From Euptelea pleiosperma (taxonomy: Eukaryota > Streptophyta > Magnoliopsida > Ranunculales > Eupteleaceae), in NCBI GenBank assembly GCA_035048495.1, contig CM068553.1, positions 23,499,190 to 23,563,189 of the forward strand: a DNA stretch of 64,000 bases, written 5' to 3'. The translations under genes and the position numbers were made by a program. Under the pieces are notes generated by a model. The model was not told the DNA's origin. It was given only the letters and a program-made list of their open reading frames with translations, and did not search any database. Of the stretch, positions 53,615 through 64,000 are shown piece after piece (positions within the stretch are counted from its first letter, which is position 1; every line of letters begins with the position of its first letter).

Positions 53615-55345
53615 TGATATTCGCTCAAAAGTGCTTATTTTAAGCAATTATCTTTTAAGCGTTATCGCACTCTCCTACGTAAAATACTCTATTTATCTAC
53701 TTTTCTACGTAAGAGTCTCTTCTGTTGCGTAGAACACACTTTTTCGGACGAAATGATATATTTGCATGCATTAAAAGCATTTCTAGAAGTCTAGATATGA
53801 AGACGTTTTGATCAAGTCTCATTACGTGCTCTTCTCTTGCAGGAAACTCAATCGGGCTATTCTCGAGACTTGCGGGCCCACGATCAACCACAAAAGCCTA
53901 ATATCAAAGCTTAAAGAGCCAACATGCTATGACTAGAAGATACAGGCCAAGTATGGGTCAAGTCAGAGGATCACGGAGTCGATCCAAAGAACCAAGAGAG
54001 ATGGAGAGCCGATGACCAAGAGACGAACCAAAGCAGTTGAAGCCACATGAAATGAGAAAAAAATGATAATCTGCTCTGCTGGCGAAGCCCGAGAAGAGAA
54101 CATATTGAAAACTAGGGTTCCAGACCCTCCGCCAGCAGTTATCTCTATAGTCTGTAGAGTTTTCTCTCTCATCTCTCCTATTTCTCTCTCGTCTCTCTTT
54201 ATCTCCCTATACATCACCACCTGATCCTCAGATCTACTAACCTAACCTCAGAACTCTTGCTTGTTGGCTCTGTCTCATCTCCCTTAGCTTTCTGACCGTT
54301 GGATCTTCAATCGAACCGTTGGATCTTCCACTGGACCGTTGGATCTCTCTAGATCCGTCGATCTACCAATCTAGGTCCCAATCAAGTCACCATTCATCCG
54401 ATCATCATCAAATTGTCTGTCACATCATCTTGTGAGACGATGGACATCATCAATCCATGTGGGCTAGTAGCCGGGCCTATCATCATCAACCTGTGGCCCG
54501 ACCATTTAGTGGACTTCGCGATTTTCAAATGCTTTAAATTAATTATTTTTAAATAAAAAAGGAGGGTCAATAAAAAAGGGGGGTCCACTAAATGGGAAAA
54601 TTCTCCAAAGAAAAATAAGGTTTTCCTTAGAAAAATAAAAATAAAAATATTTTTTTTATTTTTAAAAACCCCATTTTCCATTAAAGGAAAGTGGGAGGTT
54701 TAAAGGGGAAGGAGAAGGGTTTGTTTGAACCCTAATCCCCCTCCTATCTCTTCCTCTCCTTCCCCCATAACCTCACCCACGTTTTCTTCTCCGTTTTTTT
54801 CTTCTTCTTCTTTTCTTTTTCTTCTTCTTTTCTTCTTCTTCTTCTTCCTCCTCCATCTTCGTCGGAGTTGCAAGGAGCAACTCCAGCCATCTGGGTCATC
54901 TTCTTCTTCTTCTTCTTCTTCTCCTGCCAGAGTTTGCCGATCTTCTAGTGGTACAGCCTGCAACCATCCGCCCAGCACCACCCTCCATCTACCAGCGAAC
55001 CACCCTGCAACGTCGCCGGACTTAGCAGCGTTAACTCCATCTCTTACAGCACCGTGGAGCCCTGTTCACACCGTCTGCAACTCCTCCACCTTCTTCAACG
55101 ACCGGAGTTGCAGGTTGCAACTCCAATCTGCCCTCCTCCAACTGTTTTCTCCTCCTCCTTCTGCTTCTTCTTCTTTTTCTTTCTTCCTTCTCACAGCCAT
55201 CTGCAACCACCGTTTTCCAGCACCTGCGCCCTTCCACTTGCAGCACAAATCCACCTCCACCGCCGCGAGCTTGCTCCACTGCCTGCCCCTTGCTCCGTCC
55301 ACTTCTTCTCTTGAAAACCAGCCGTTTTCACCACCATTCTAATCG
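53615..55345 (+). mobile_element. LTR copy G, 3'-truncated
   Basis: Starts TGATATTCGC and follows the family order: conserved 5' block, three 20-bp repeats (54294-54352), decayed promoter palindrome (about 54667-54691), pyrimidine tract, hairpins near 54863 and 55101, variable leader. It ends without intron-like segment or LTR 3' terminus near 55345-55370. GGGTTTGTTTGAACCC here against GGGTTCGTTCGAACCC in copy C shows CpG loss. Frames at 54700-55342 on both strands are low-complexity shadows. Confidence 0.8.
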
Positions 55346-55370
55346 CTCCTCTCATCCATCTCTTGTATAT

Positions 55371-56720
55371 TATATACGGGGTTGAAGTATATTATATACA
55401 TTTATATTGGTTTTATCAATTAATCAGGGTTTGGTACCCTAGGATGAAAGGCCCCAGACGTTATTATATCCTGCAGATGGGTCGATGAGACAGCTCCCAG
55501 TGTGGGAAGGAGATGAAGACCCTATGTGGTTATGGGTACTAGTTGTATTCGCATCATGTACTCACTTGCATTCACCCTCATATTCATGGCATCCTTATTA
55601 TATGATTGAGATGCATATCTTGGTTTAAAACTTGTATAGTATGATATCATACCATGCACACTATTATATTACTGGGCCTCGGCTCACGGTGCTACACCGA
55701 TACCATTTGCAGATTTTGAGGAGCCGGGTACGTGAGATGATTTTGAAGCGAAAGACTCTGGTGCATTCGAGGAGATCGGCGAGGATTTGAAAGTCAATCC
55801 CACACTTTGAAAGACTTTATCGATCATTTTAAGACATTAGTTACTTATTTTCACGGGCATGTAGGCCTTTGATTGAGAGCATGTTCTCACCTCCTTCTCT
55901 TTATATTTAGTTGATTGGTTGAATTATTTGAATTATAAATTATTTTAATTATTTATTTTCTACATCTAGACTCGACTTTTTTTTTGTCATGGGTTTTTGA
56001 ATGAACCTTAGTAGTCTAATTGACCTAACTGGACCACTATGGGACATTCATGGATCACCTCTAGGTTCGGGTACGGGTCAATCCATGATTTTTGGATCGT
56101 ATCTGGGTATTCGGATTCGGGGTGTGACAAAATTAATCTCCCTACATTGATAAACTTAAATCTTGAACAATCTGACTGTGCCACAAAGAAAATTGTGTAA
56201 TTATAACAGAATAACTTGATCATTGAAATGGATTTATTCGATTGATAACTTTTGGAAATTTCTTGACTGATTCACCAGTTAGTGTCCAACTAGATTAGGA
56301 TGATAGGCACTAGTTCTCTCGGAGAATACAACAACTATCGTCTAGCACCTCGACCGAGAACGCATGGCCGTTTAAGTTTCTTAATAGCACTAGAACCTCT
56401 TATGTACGAACTGTTGAGGGCCAAGAATGTTAAGAAGAGAAGAGTGCATAGAAGGGGATTCTTTTCACTTCTGCCTTTTATTAAGATTTCAGTGAGCTAA
56501 TGCTATGAACATTTGAGAAATTTATGAATTTTCTATTTAGATTTCATTTAGAAGATCTTTATTATATTGTGGGCTTTTGTCTTTATAATCATGACATGGA
56601 TCTGGATCCGGGTAGACCCATAAGGAATGGGTCAAACCCAGATATCTAGAATTTGTGTCGTGACATGTTTACTCTTTATATGTTGGGTGTTTTTTTCAAG
56701 AAATTGTCAAAGAGGGAGAT
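55371..56720 (+). other. Retroelement-like sequence upstream of the Sirevirus-like LTR
   Basis: No recognisable domain. A duplicated TATATTATATAC occurs near 55366-55400. The segment ends with the PPT described next. Probably decayed internal sequence of one or more retroelements. Confidence 0.35.
56709..56720 (+). promoter_or_regulatory. Sirevirus-like polypurine tract
   Basis: TTGTCAAAGAGGGAGAT resembles the Sirevirus PPT (TCAAAAAGGGGGAGAT) and lies directly before TGTAAGG at 56721. Confidence 0.65.
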
Positions 56721-58137
56721 TGTAAGGAATATTTTCATATTCTATTTAGTATAATTTCATATGACATAAAATACGTTGTAACCTAACATACGAGTTTAGT
56801 GAGGCCCTAAGGATGTCGTGGTATGCATTACTCATTGACTGCCCGAAGACTGAAAGACGAAGATCGAAGACTCAGAAAATTAAAGGCTGGTTCATCATAG
56901 GAACCACTATTTGTCAATTAAAGATCGTGCACACTCATTACGAAGGTAAATTGACTTATTGACCTTAAGAGAAATAGGTTGACATAATCTCTTAGCCAAA
57001 AACTATGTCATAGGACAAGACTTTAGTTCAGTCTTTAAAATATGTATTAAAAATGAACCAAGGAGAAGTCCAATCGATTGGACCCTATGTACATCGATTG
57101 GACAGAAGGGAAAGACCTTCTCGGACAAGTCTAATCGATTGGACTCACGAAGAAAAAATCTTCCGAAGAAGTCCAACGATTGGACTGATGAAGATAGGTT
57201 CCACTCAGATCTGAAAATTAAGTTCCCACGAACCCCATCAATTGTTCGACCCTAGGGCTATGCTCTTCTATAAATAAGCCACCCTTTGTCTTAATAGAAA
57301 CACATAGAAATAGACAGAATCACCAAAGGAGACTCAATCTTTGAGAGAGTGAGTTCTCAACTTTTAGAGCACTATTTTATTTTAGCCCATATTGAGAGAG
57401 AAAATCCCATTAGATTTTCTATCCTTAGAAGGTTTTTCTACTCTTGCGATCATAGCTTGAAGTTCATACTTCGTTCATAAGCATGATCAATTTCCTCTGC
57501 CTAAGTTATCATAAAATATCCAACCTAGTAAGCTAGAGAATACCACGTGTGTCTAATTTACTGTGTGATACATTTTTTAGGAGTCAGGATGTACTAAATC
57601 CTTTACTTTCGGGGCTAGACCGCTTAGTGTAAATAAGGTCAAGGTGTACTGATCGACGGTAGATTAATTGGGCAGTACCAAACTGAACAAACGAAAAAGG
57701 CTTCGTAATTTGAAGGGCGCTTGTGGACTCGATGCATGGAGTCAGAAGATATGGATGAACCGGCAGTTGGCCGATGGGTTGTGTAGGTAAACGGTGCTGC
57801 GTAGGTAACCTCTATATACTCAAAACTTTTCAGTTAGTGATACTTTCCATCTGGACGTAGTCTCAAGGTTTTCCTTGGCTAAGGTTTTTACGCTAAAATT
57901 GTGTGTATTGTGGTTTGATTGATTTAATTTCTGCACTTCGTTTAGATTAGAACAAGTGTCGACATAGAAACATATCTCATTGTGATATATTCGATTGTGA
58001 CAATCATTATTGTTAGTCAATCTCGAATGCATGCAAATCCAGTTTATTGAATTAGGTTATTGGTTTAAAATATTTAATTTTAAAAATCTATTCAACCCCC
58101 TTTTAGGTATTCGGGGATAAGAAAGACAAACTTTCAA
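56721..58137 (+). mobile_element. Sirevirus-like copia 3' LTR
   Basis: It follows the PPT, starts TGTAAGGAAT, has several CCAATCGATTGG-type palindromes at 57070-57185, a TATAAATA box at 57269-57276, and near its end the phrase ATTCAACCCCCTTTTAGG typical of Sirevirus LTRs. The end near 58137 (ACTTTCA) is uncertain. Length about 1.4 kb. Confidence 0.6.
57269..57276 (+). promoter_or_regulatory. TATA box of the Sirevirus-like LTR
   Basis: TATAAATA, about 90 bases downstream of the last CCAACGATTGGAC motif, the same order as in the minus-strand LTR at 15210-18600. Confidence 0.55.
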
Positions 58138-59445
58138 ATATTTATTTTTTCACTTTTTTTTTCCTTTGTTCTAACATTGAGAAATTATTGTTCTTTATTG
58201 GTTTTACTCTTGTATACTTGTTTTATGAACTAACCTCATTTTATTAGAATTATTACACTATAATGTTGCATATCAAATAAGAAGTGCTGGTTGGTCTCAG
58301 GGATTGGTTCCCATTTGATTAAGAAGGGCGTAGAGCCCCAGGGTGTAAGGCTCAAATCCCCTTGTGGAAGACTTGAATCGTCAAGTATCCGATTGGTTCG
58401 GACTGAAGGAGAACAAGTAGGATTGCATATTATATAATATTTTCTGAATTAACATATGATGATCTGTATTATTTTGATATTGGAATATTGATCATTTGAG
58501 GAAGCTGTTATACACTTTTACATTACTATGCTTGTTAGCTCACGGTTTCGATCGACATACTTTTTAGATATTCTTGAAGAGGATGCGGGAGAGGATTTCA
58601 CTTACCACAAGGAAGAACCGAGGTTTGAATCCAACGGAGAATTAAATGATGATCTTGTAGGCTGAATGGCCAAGAATGAATTATTTTCAAGTTTTCCATT
58701 TATGCATTTTTCCTTTAAAATTTGACTTTGGAAGGGTTATTTTTTAACCAAAGAATTATTTTGAGCACTTTAAAATTTATTTTCCTCATTTTAAAAAATA
58801 TTTCAAAATTGAATATGCATCCGAATATTTAATTACTATTTTCCCCGATGGTAACTTTTTCAAGGCCTAAACCTTTCAAAACGGGGTTTTACGGCAATAT
58901 GTTGTGCCAAACTTCGTACAATTGATAGAATGTATTACTTTGAGTACTAATTTCATGTTATTATCTTTTATTTGACAAAATACATTGGAATTATGAATTT
59001 TTAGAAAAATAATCATTTTCTTGAAAATTCATGTTTTATGAAAATTACTCATAATTTACACTCCTTATGAAAATTGATCATCTTCGTGTTGGAAATGTAT
59101 CATTATCATCAATTAATCAAAATATTAGTTAAAGCTTTCGTGTGGATATGTGTGTATTTGTGTGTGTGCACATGTGAAAGAGAGAGAATGCAGGTCGGGT
59201 AGTGTCGATAATATCCCGATATCTGGACTAGTTATTTCGAAATTGGACCTGGTAAGAACCGGATCTGAATTATATAATAAGTGCGTTTGATGGCATATTA
59301 GTAACTGGATCGTCTACTTGGGGTTCGTTTGATGCCCATGGATTGTGATTACTTGAATTTCATTTTTGTATAATCATTGATGTTGGTAAGTATGTTTGGG
59401 GATTAACATGGTATTGTTAATCTTGTACCTACTATCATTTACCTT
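58138..59445. other. Unassigned sequence, no supported gene
   Basis: A/T-rich, only short frames, no recognised repeat boundaries. Confidence 0.5.
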
Positions 59446-59624
59446 GGCTCAGGCTACAAGGACCCCCTTTTTCTGATCCCTCTCGGTGTTCATGTAATTG
59501 GCTGTGGATTTCAAGAAGGGTTGTGATGTAACAAGGTATACCTGAGATCTTTTCATTTGCGGAAGCGGCATTGTTGGTAGTCACCACTGCCATCTGGGCC
59601 CACTGACCGCATGGATGTTTAGCC

Positions 59625-60037
59625 CATGGTTTTAAAAACGGCCGTTTAAACGATTTTAACAGCGTTTAAACGGTAACGCCCCAAGCCTGTTTCGGTTAAA
59701 ACCTCTTATACACGTTTTAACGTTTTTGAATTTAACAGCCGTTAAAATTGTTTAAACAGACGTTAAATTCTGAAAATATTTGTGAAAAAAACGGCCGTTA
59801 AATCCGTCGAAATCCGTTTAATTTCTGTTAAATTCCCATAATTTTTTAATTTTCAAATTTTAAATTTTAAAATTTGATTTCAGCGCCACTTTTTCCGTTA
59901 AAATCCATTGTTTTTTCCATTTTTTCCAAAAAAAAAATTCATTTTTGCCCCTGACCGTTTCAATCTGTTTTAATGGCCATTTAAATGGTAACGCCCCCAG
60001 TCCGTTTAACCGTTAAAATGCCCTCCTTTAAACCTTG
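59625..60037. mobile_element. hAT-like MITE, second copy of the ACGGCCGTT family
   Basis: Begins CATGGTTTTAAAAACGGCC and ends TTTAAACCTTG, as at 46823-47256. Flanking 8-mers (GTTTAGCC and GACATTCA) do not match, so the duplication is lost or the insertion was imprecise. Confidence 0.7.
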
Positions 60038-60726
60038 GACATTCATACAAAAAATCGGCTTGTTTAATGATTTTTAGCCGTTGGTTTTAGTACTCAAAAA
60101 GTGGTTGCATTAAACGGCTATAAGAACACCTTAAAAAGTGCAAAAAAGTGTTAAAATCTAATGGTTATAGATAACCAAGCAAGGTGATTTTCGGTCAATA
60201 TATCCACCAAGGGGTGGGATAAACATCCATGCGGTCAGTGGGCCGAAATGGCAGCGTGACTACCAAAAATACCGCTACCAAAAATGAAACAGTTTCAGGT
60301 TACATCTTTTTCCTTTCGGGAATCCAAAAGTGGTTGTCAGCGCCATTCCGGCATGGAAAAAGATGTAACAAGGTATGCTTGAAACTGTTCATTTGCTGAA
60401 GCGGCATTTTTGGTAGTCACCGCTGCCATCTGGGCCCACTGACCGCTTGGATGTTTATCTCACCCCTTGGTGGATATACATACCAAAATTCACCTTGATT
60501 GGTAATCTATAACCATTAGATTTTAACACTTTTTAGCACCATTTCAGGCGTTCTTATAGCTGTTGAATACAACCATTTTTTAGTACTAAAACCAACGGCT
60601 AAAAATCATTAAAAAGCTAATTTTTTGTCTGAATGTCTATTAAATGGTGGGCTAAACATCCATGGGGTCAGTGGGCCCAGACGGTAGTGGTGACCAGCAA
60701 AAATGCCGCTTCCGCAAATGAAAAGA

Positions 60727-61105
60727 GGGTCGGGCTCAAGGGACCCCTATTTCTGACCCCCTTTTTTGACTCCCATCTTGGCGTACCCACATAGAAGATG
60801 AATCAATGACTGATTTTTGGCGGGGATGATAACCTCACCATACAGATCAACCCAACAAAAAATCAGCCCATTCTGAAATTTCTAACCCCATCAAATGTGG
60901 TTTTAAAGTTACATCGATGGTCCGTAATTCTTCAGCTTCTAAACCAGTCTATGAATATCAGAATGATTTGAATTTTTGTGAGGATGATCTCCTCATCATA
61001 GAGATCATCCTCACCAAAAATCAGCCATTGATTCATCTTCTACGTAGGTACGCCAAGATGGGGGTCAAAAAGGGGGTCAGAAATGGCGTCCCTTGAGCCT
61101 GACCC
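60727..61105. mobile_element. Mutator-like MITE with ~100-bp TIRs, TSD ATGAAAAGA
   Basis: Left end GGGTCGGGCTCAAGGGAC and right end complement GGGTCAGGCTCAAGGGAC open TIRs of about 100 bp that extend through ATGAATCAATG. Perfect 9-bp duplications ATGAAAAGA at 60718-60726 and 61106-61114 are the Mutator signature. Its TIR resembles the termini of the composite palindrome it sits in, so it is a younger member of the same family. Confidence 0.88.
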
Positions 61106-61289
61106 ATGAAAAGATCTCAGGTATACCTCGTTACATCACGACCCTTCTGGCTTCACTTTTTTCACTTGACCGCGTTGACAGCCGCCTTCACCTTTAAATT
61201 CGTGAAATCCACAGTCGCGCGCGAACACCGAGGGGGGTCAGAAAAAGGGAGTCCTGGGTGCCTGAGCCGAGTAAAGCTTCTTTTACAAT

Positions 61290-61404
61290 CGGATTGGTAA
61301 TCACAGCCCATGAGTTCTCGGCACGTACACCTAAAAGCAAAAGCACATGAGTACGTTGCAAAAGCACTTGTGTACGTGCCGAGAACTCATTGGCGTGTGA
61401 TTTA
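61290..61404. mobile_element. Small palindromic element, opposite orientation to 51680-51797
   Basis: Arms ATGAGTTCTCGGCAC and GTGCCGAGAACTCAT flank a core matching the complement of the 51680 copy. Confidence 0.7.
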
Positions 61405-61489
61405 CAATTTCTTGTGACAGAAGTTTTTACTCGCCTGAGCCTATCTTTAAAGGAATCTCTTTAGGAAGTGAACATGATTTTTGGGTGTT

Positions 61490-62150
61490 TATGGTCACAC
61501 TCTCACACCAGTAGAAACTTTACAATATTTTCTTGCTTTTATTTAATCCGTCACAATCACAATTTTATTTATTAATAACTCCCACTATGCTCTCCTTGTT
61601 TTTGTTTTGTCGTCTACTAAGTATTTTAAAGACTCCACTAACACCTGTCGGAAGAAGCCCAGATTCCATTTTAGCACTTTTTTTAGGTGTGAATCTGGCC
61701 GTCGGATTCATGTTTCTTTTTTTGGATATACTATATTTAAAGGCTATAAATCATTTATTAAGGGATGGATAACCATGTTAAAAAATGCGTCAGGTAGGAC
61801 CACTGATCGAGTGGATGGAACGGGAAAAGATTTTTCAGAGTGCGTGCACCACGTGGTTATCACCAAAACTGCATGGATGTTTAGCACCAAAACTTTTTCC
61901 GTAGCTATTAGAATTTAGCACGTTTTTAGGAGTGAATCTAACCGTTGATTCAAGAATTATTTTGAGTATTATATCCAACAGCTAGAAATCATCAATCAAG
62001 CTGATTTTTGGCGTGTAAATCCACAAGGAGTACAATAAACAACCATGCTGTCAGTGGGCTTAGAAAAATGCACTAGGTAGGGACACTGATCGACTGGATC
62101 AAAACCCCGCCGGAGCAAAATATTTTCCTTATGACTTGAAGACGCTGATG
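61490..62150. repeat. Repeat remnants, two copies of the GGCCGTTGGATTCA family
   Basis: 61500-61665 resembles 43980-44055 (flank of PGG copy 1). 61670-61800 and 61915-62090 resemble 51290-51500. The plus-strand frames 61533-61918 read through these repeats and are not genes. Confidence 0.45.
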
Positions 62151-62159
62151 AACGGCTTT

Positions 62160-62850
62160 ACTCACCAAACGAGTAGAACTTTACTGACCGACCACAATAT
62201 GAGCCACATGGCACTCTTAGAAAATGCTGACCGTTTGAATGTTTGCCCAATGCCCAAGGGGGCGTTTGGGAACTAGAAGTAAAAGCACTTCTACTTGTAG
62301 TAGAAGTTACTAGTTGAATTTTTACCTCCAAAAAAGTCAGAGAAATTAAAAGTGTTAAGAGGCATTCTAATTTTTGAGAAGTAATTCTCTTAAAAGTTAA
62401 AAGCTAAAAATTTTAGCTTCAGTTTTAAATTAGCTTTTAACTTTTCAAAAGTTAAATAGGAAACACATCCAAATCAACTTTTTAACTTTTTAGCTTATAA
62501 AAGTTAATAAGTTACTTAAATTTGTGTTGACAAACACCCCCCAAGTGGACCTACAAACCAAAAATTAGGCTGATTAATGATTTTGAACCGTTGGATATAT
62601 GTACCCCAAATAATGGTCAATAATCCCCAAATTCCACAGTTAAAAATCATTCTATGAAAACGACTCCAATCCAACACTTATAAATCACTAATCAGGCTAA
62701 TTTTTGGAATGTATGCCCATCTAGGATTGGGCCAAACATCCATATGGTAAAAAATCTAGCTCTAACTCTAAGAATATGTCATGTGGCGCATATTGTGGCC
62801 AGTCAACAACTTTGCTGATGGATGTCGGTCAACAAACTTCTACCCGCGGG
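62160..62850. mobile_element. Fold-back repeat copy split by a MITE
   Basis: Left arm ACCACAATATGAGCCACATGG to CCGTTTGAATGTTTGCCC, right arm from GTGGACCTACAAACC to ATGTCATGTGGCGCATATTG. Both arms match the 48192-48717 element. The insert is at 62259-62539. Confidence 0.6.
62259..62539. mobile_element. MITE with GGGGCGTTTGG termini
   Basis: Left end GGGGCGTTTGGG and right end CAAACACCC are inverted repeats. Flanks CCCAAG (62253-62258 and 62540-62545) are duplicated; removing the insert restores CCCAAGTGGACC of the host repeat. The interior is an inverted arrangement of AAGTTAAAAGC-type words. A related end (CCCAAACACAGCC) is near 42566-42580. Confidence 0.7.
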
Positions 62851-62959
62851 CAGCAAGAGGAGCACTAGTGATGGTGGAGGATTTTCTGGTGGTTGAAGTA
62901 GATGTTGATGAAAACGAATGAGCGTGGCTGTTTGGTGAAGTTGTAGCTAAAGTTCCCTT

Positions 62960-63960
62960 GATATGTATACAAGAGACCTAGAGGGGGGGTGAATAGGCCT
63001 ATTAAATTTAACTTAAGTTGATTACTAATATGTTGGAACAAATCAATCAACCAAAGCAATAAGTATATAGGCAACAATCCACAACAAGAATATTTATAGT
63101 AGTTCAGTGAATCAACACCTACGTCCACTCTCCAATTAGCTCCACTGAGCTCAGCACCTTTTTAATTCGATATTAATCACAATTATAAGATTGAATAGGG
63201 TAAAGAACCCGATCTCGATTGTAATCGATATTAACGGAGTATTACCGCCACCGAAACTCCCACTCAGTCAAGAACCTTTCTTGACTCGAATAGCACAATA
63301 GTATAAAAGATGTTTTTATTAATCACAAGAGTTTTTTTCTTACTAACAACCAAGTTAACTCTCAACCGAGATTGATGATGAACGATGCTTCGATGTTGAT
63401 GAAGCTGAATCAAAGGCACTGCATAGAACCGCTGCCTAGACCAATCATTGAATCACTATCACATGAAGATCACTAAGCGCCGAAGCATATCTCCCACAAG
63501 TCGAGCAAGGCTAGATCATCGAAGCAAGAACGAGGGCAAATGAGCAAATATCAAATCTCTTGGGATGAAGAACTCAAGAGATGGCACAATAAATTGGTAA
63601 GTATTATGGGTAGGGGAATGCGCGGGATTTTACCAGGACCGGTCGATCAGACCTTGAGATTGGTCGCCCGATCAGGGTGGTCACCCTGTCTGTCAGGCTT
63701 TCGGTCGCCCCGTATCTTTACCCTGGTCAACTCCTATAAGTATTTATCATACTTAGGCCCTTTCAAAAGAGGTTTTCATACAATAGTTGTTGGGGTTTTG
63801 ATTCAGTCCAAGTGGACTTTCCAAAGGTTTCTCTAAGCCTTTGATCAATGGCATGCTTTCCTAATCTCTGAGTCATCTGTTGCTCTTCCCAATCTCTAAG
63901 GTAGACGAACAATATCGGTTATATAAATACCCAAAGTTGTTCTGGAATTGACAATACAAG
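62960..63960 (-). mobile_element. Sirevirus-like LTR, minus strand, at the right edge
   Basis: CCTAGAGGGGGGGTGAATAGG near 62968-62990 is the complement of the CCTATTCACCCCC phrase near the 3' end of Sirevirus LTRs. It is followed by TAGTTCAGTGAATCAACACC and similar copia LTR text. Boundaries are not determined. The plus frame 63540-63836 is a chance frame. Confidence 0.45.
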
Positions 63961-64000
63961 GTATACTTATCAATCTCTCCATTTGTCGGACAAAATACAA

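Larger units (their letters stand above)
59446..61268. mobile_element. 1.8 kb composite palindrome of Mutator-like MITEs
   Basis: The left end GGCTCAGGCT...AAGGACCCCC and right end GGAGTCCTGGGTGCCTGAGCC are inverted, and inverted pairing continues inward (AGAAGGGTTGTGATGTAAC at 59514 against the complement ending 61148). Each half is itself a palindrome: 59526-59630 pairs with 60200-60310 as well as with 60640-60726 plus 61106-61140. The left half contains a hAT-like MITE (59625-60037) and the right half a Mutator-like MITE (60727-61105). No target duplication found for the outer element. No coding capacity. Confidence 0.65.

Noticed and set aside
61106..61300. 64-codon frame
   Set aside because: It starts in the MITE duplication and crosses the palindrome arm, so it is a chance frame.
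63540..63836. 98-codon frame near the right edge
   Set aside because: Lies in LTR-like repeat DNA, no recognisable domain, composition like its non-coding surroundings.

Overview
This window looks like heterochromatic, transposon-packed DNA from a flowering plant nuclear genome. The evidence is a set of plant-type elements: an Athila-like Ty3/gypsy element with its large LTR family, a chromovirus-like Ty3/gypsy fragment, Ty1/copia remnants with an initiator-Met-tRNA primer site, Sirevirus-like LTRs, CACTA, Helitron, hAT-like and Mutator-like MITEs. The only host genes I can support are two PGG-domain membrane protein genes and one gene-like locus with a young insertion in its leader. I cannot name the species. 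No prokaryotic, viral or CRISPR features are present.

Layout. 1-14066 holds two Athila-like elements in opposite orientation. A minus-strand element runs off the left edge (PBS 67-79, 5' LTR 82-1272). It abuts the leader of a plus-strand element (gag, protease, RT, RNase H, integrase, PPT, 3' LTR 11359-14066) whose pol is split by a solo LTR (5559-8067). 14067-21240 continues the nest: another LTR end, a Sirevirus-like LTR containing palindromic CCAATCGATTGG motifs and split by a solo LTR (15405-18346), then a decayed chromovirus RNase H-integrase. 22034-30145 has a MITE, two more solo LTRs (23053-25840, 26569-29221) and a copia PBS-gag fragment. 32467-40840 has a CACTA element, CACTA-like debris, and a minus-strand gene-like locus whose 5' leader is interrupted by a near-intact 2.1 kb gag-only LTR retrotransposon (38058-40171). 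42911-51235 has two PGG-domain genes on the same strand, the second frameshifted, separated by a Helitron carrying a kinase gene fragment and several fold-back MITEs. 52019-64000 has a CACTA 5' end, a truncated Athila LTR, a Sirevirus-like 3' LTR, a 1.8 kb palindrome of MITEs within MITEs, and a minus-strand Sirevirus-like LTR at the right edge.

The unifying signal is one LTR family present in eight copies (called A, B, C, C2, D, E, F, G here). Four are solo LTRs with perfect 5-bp target duplications. The copies share a 20-bp tandem repeat, a palindrome just upstream of a TATA box, 11-bp-stem hairpins (GCCGGAGTTGC/GCAACTCCGGC), and an intron-like GTAAGT...TTTTGCAG segment before the LTR 3' end, while the stretch between hairpin and intron differs from copy to copy. 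I see no gene system beyond transposons and the few genes above. The LTR leader architecture is the most unusual thing here.
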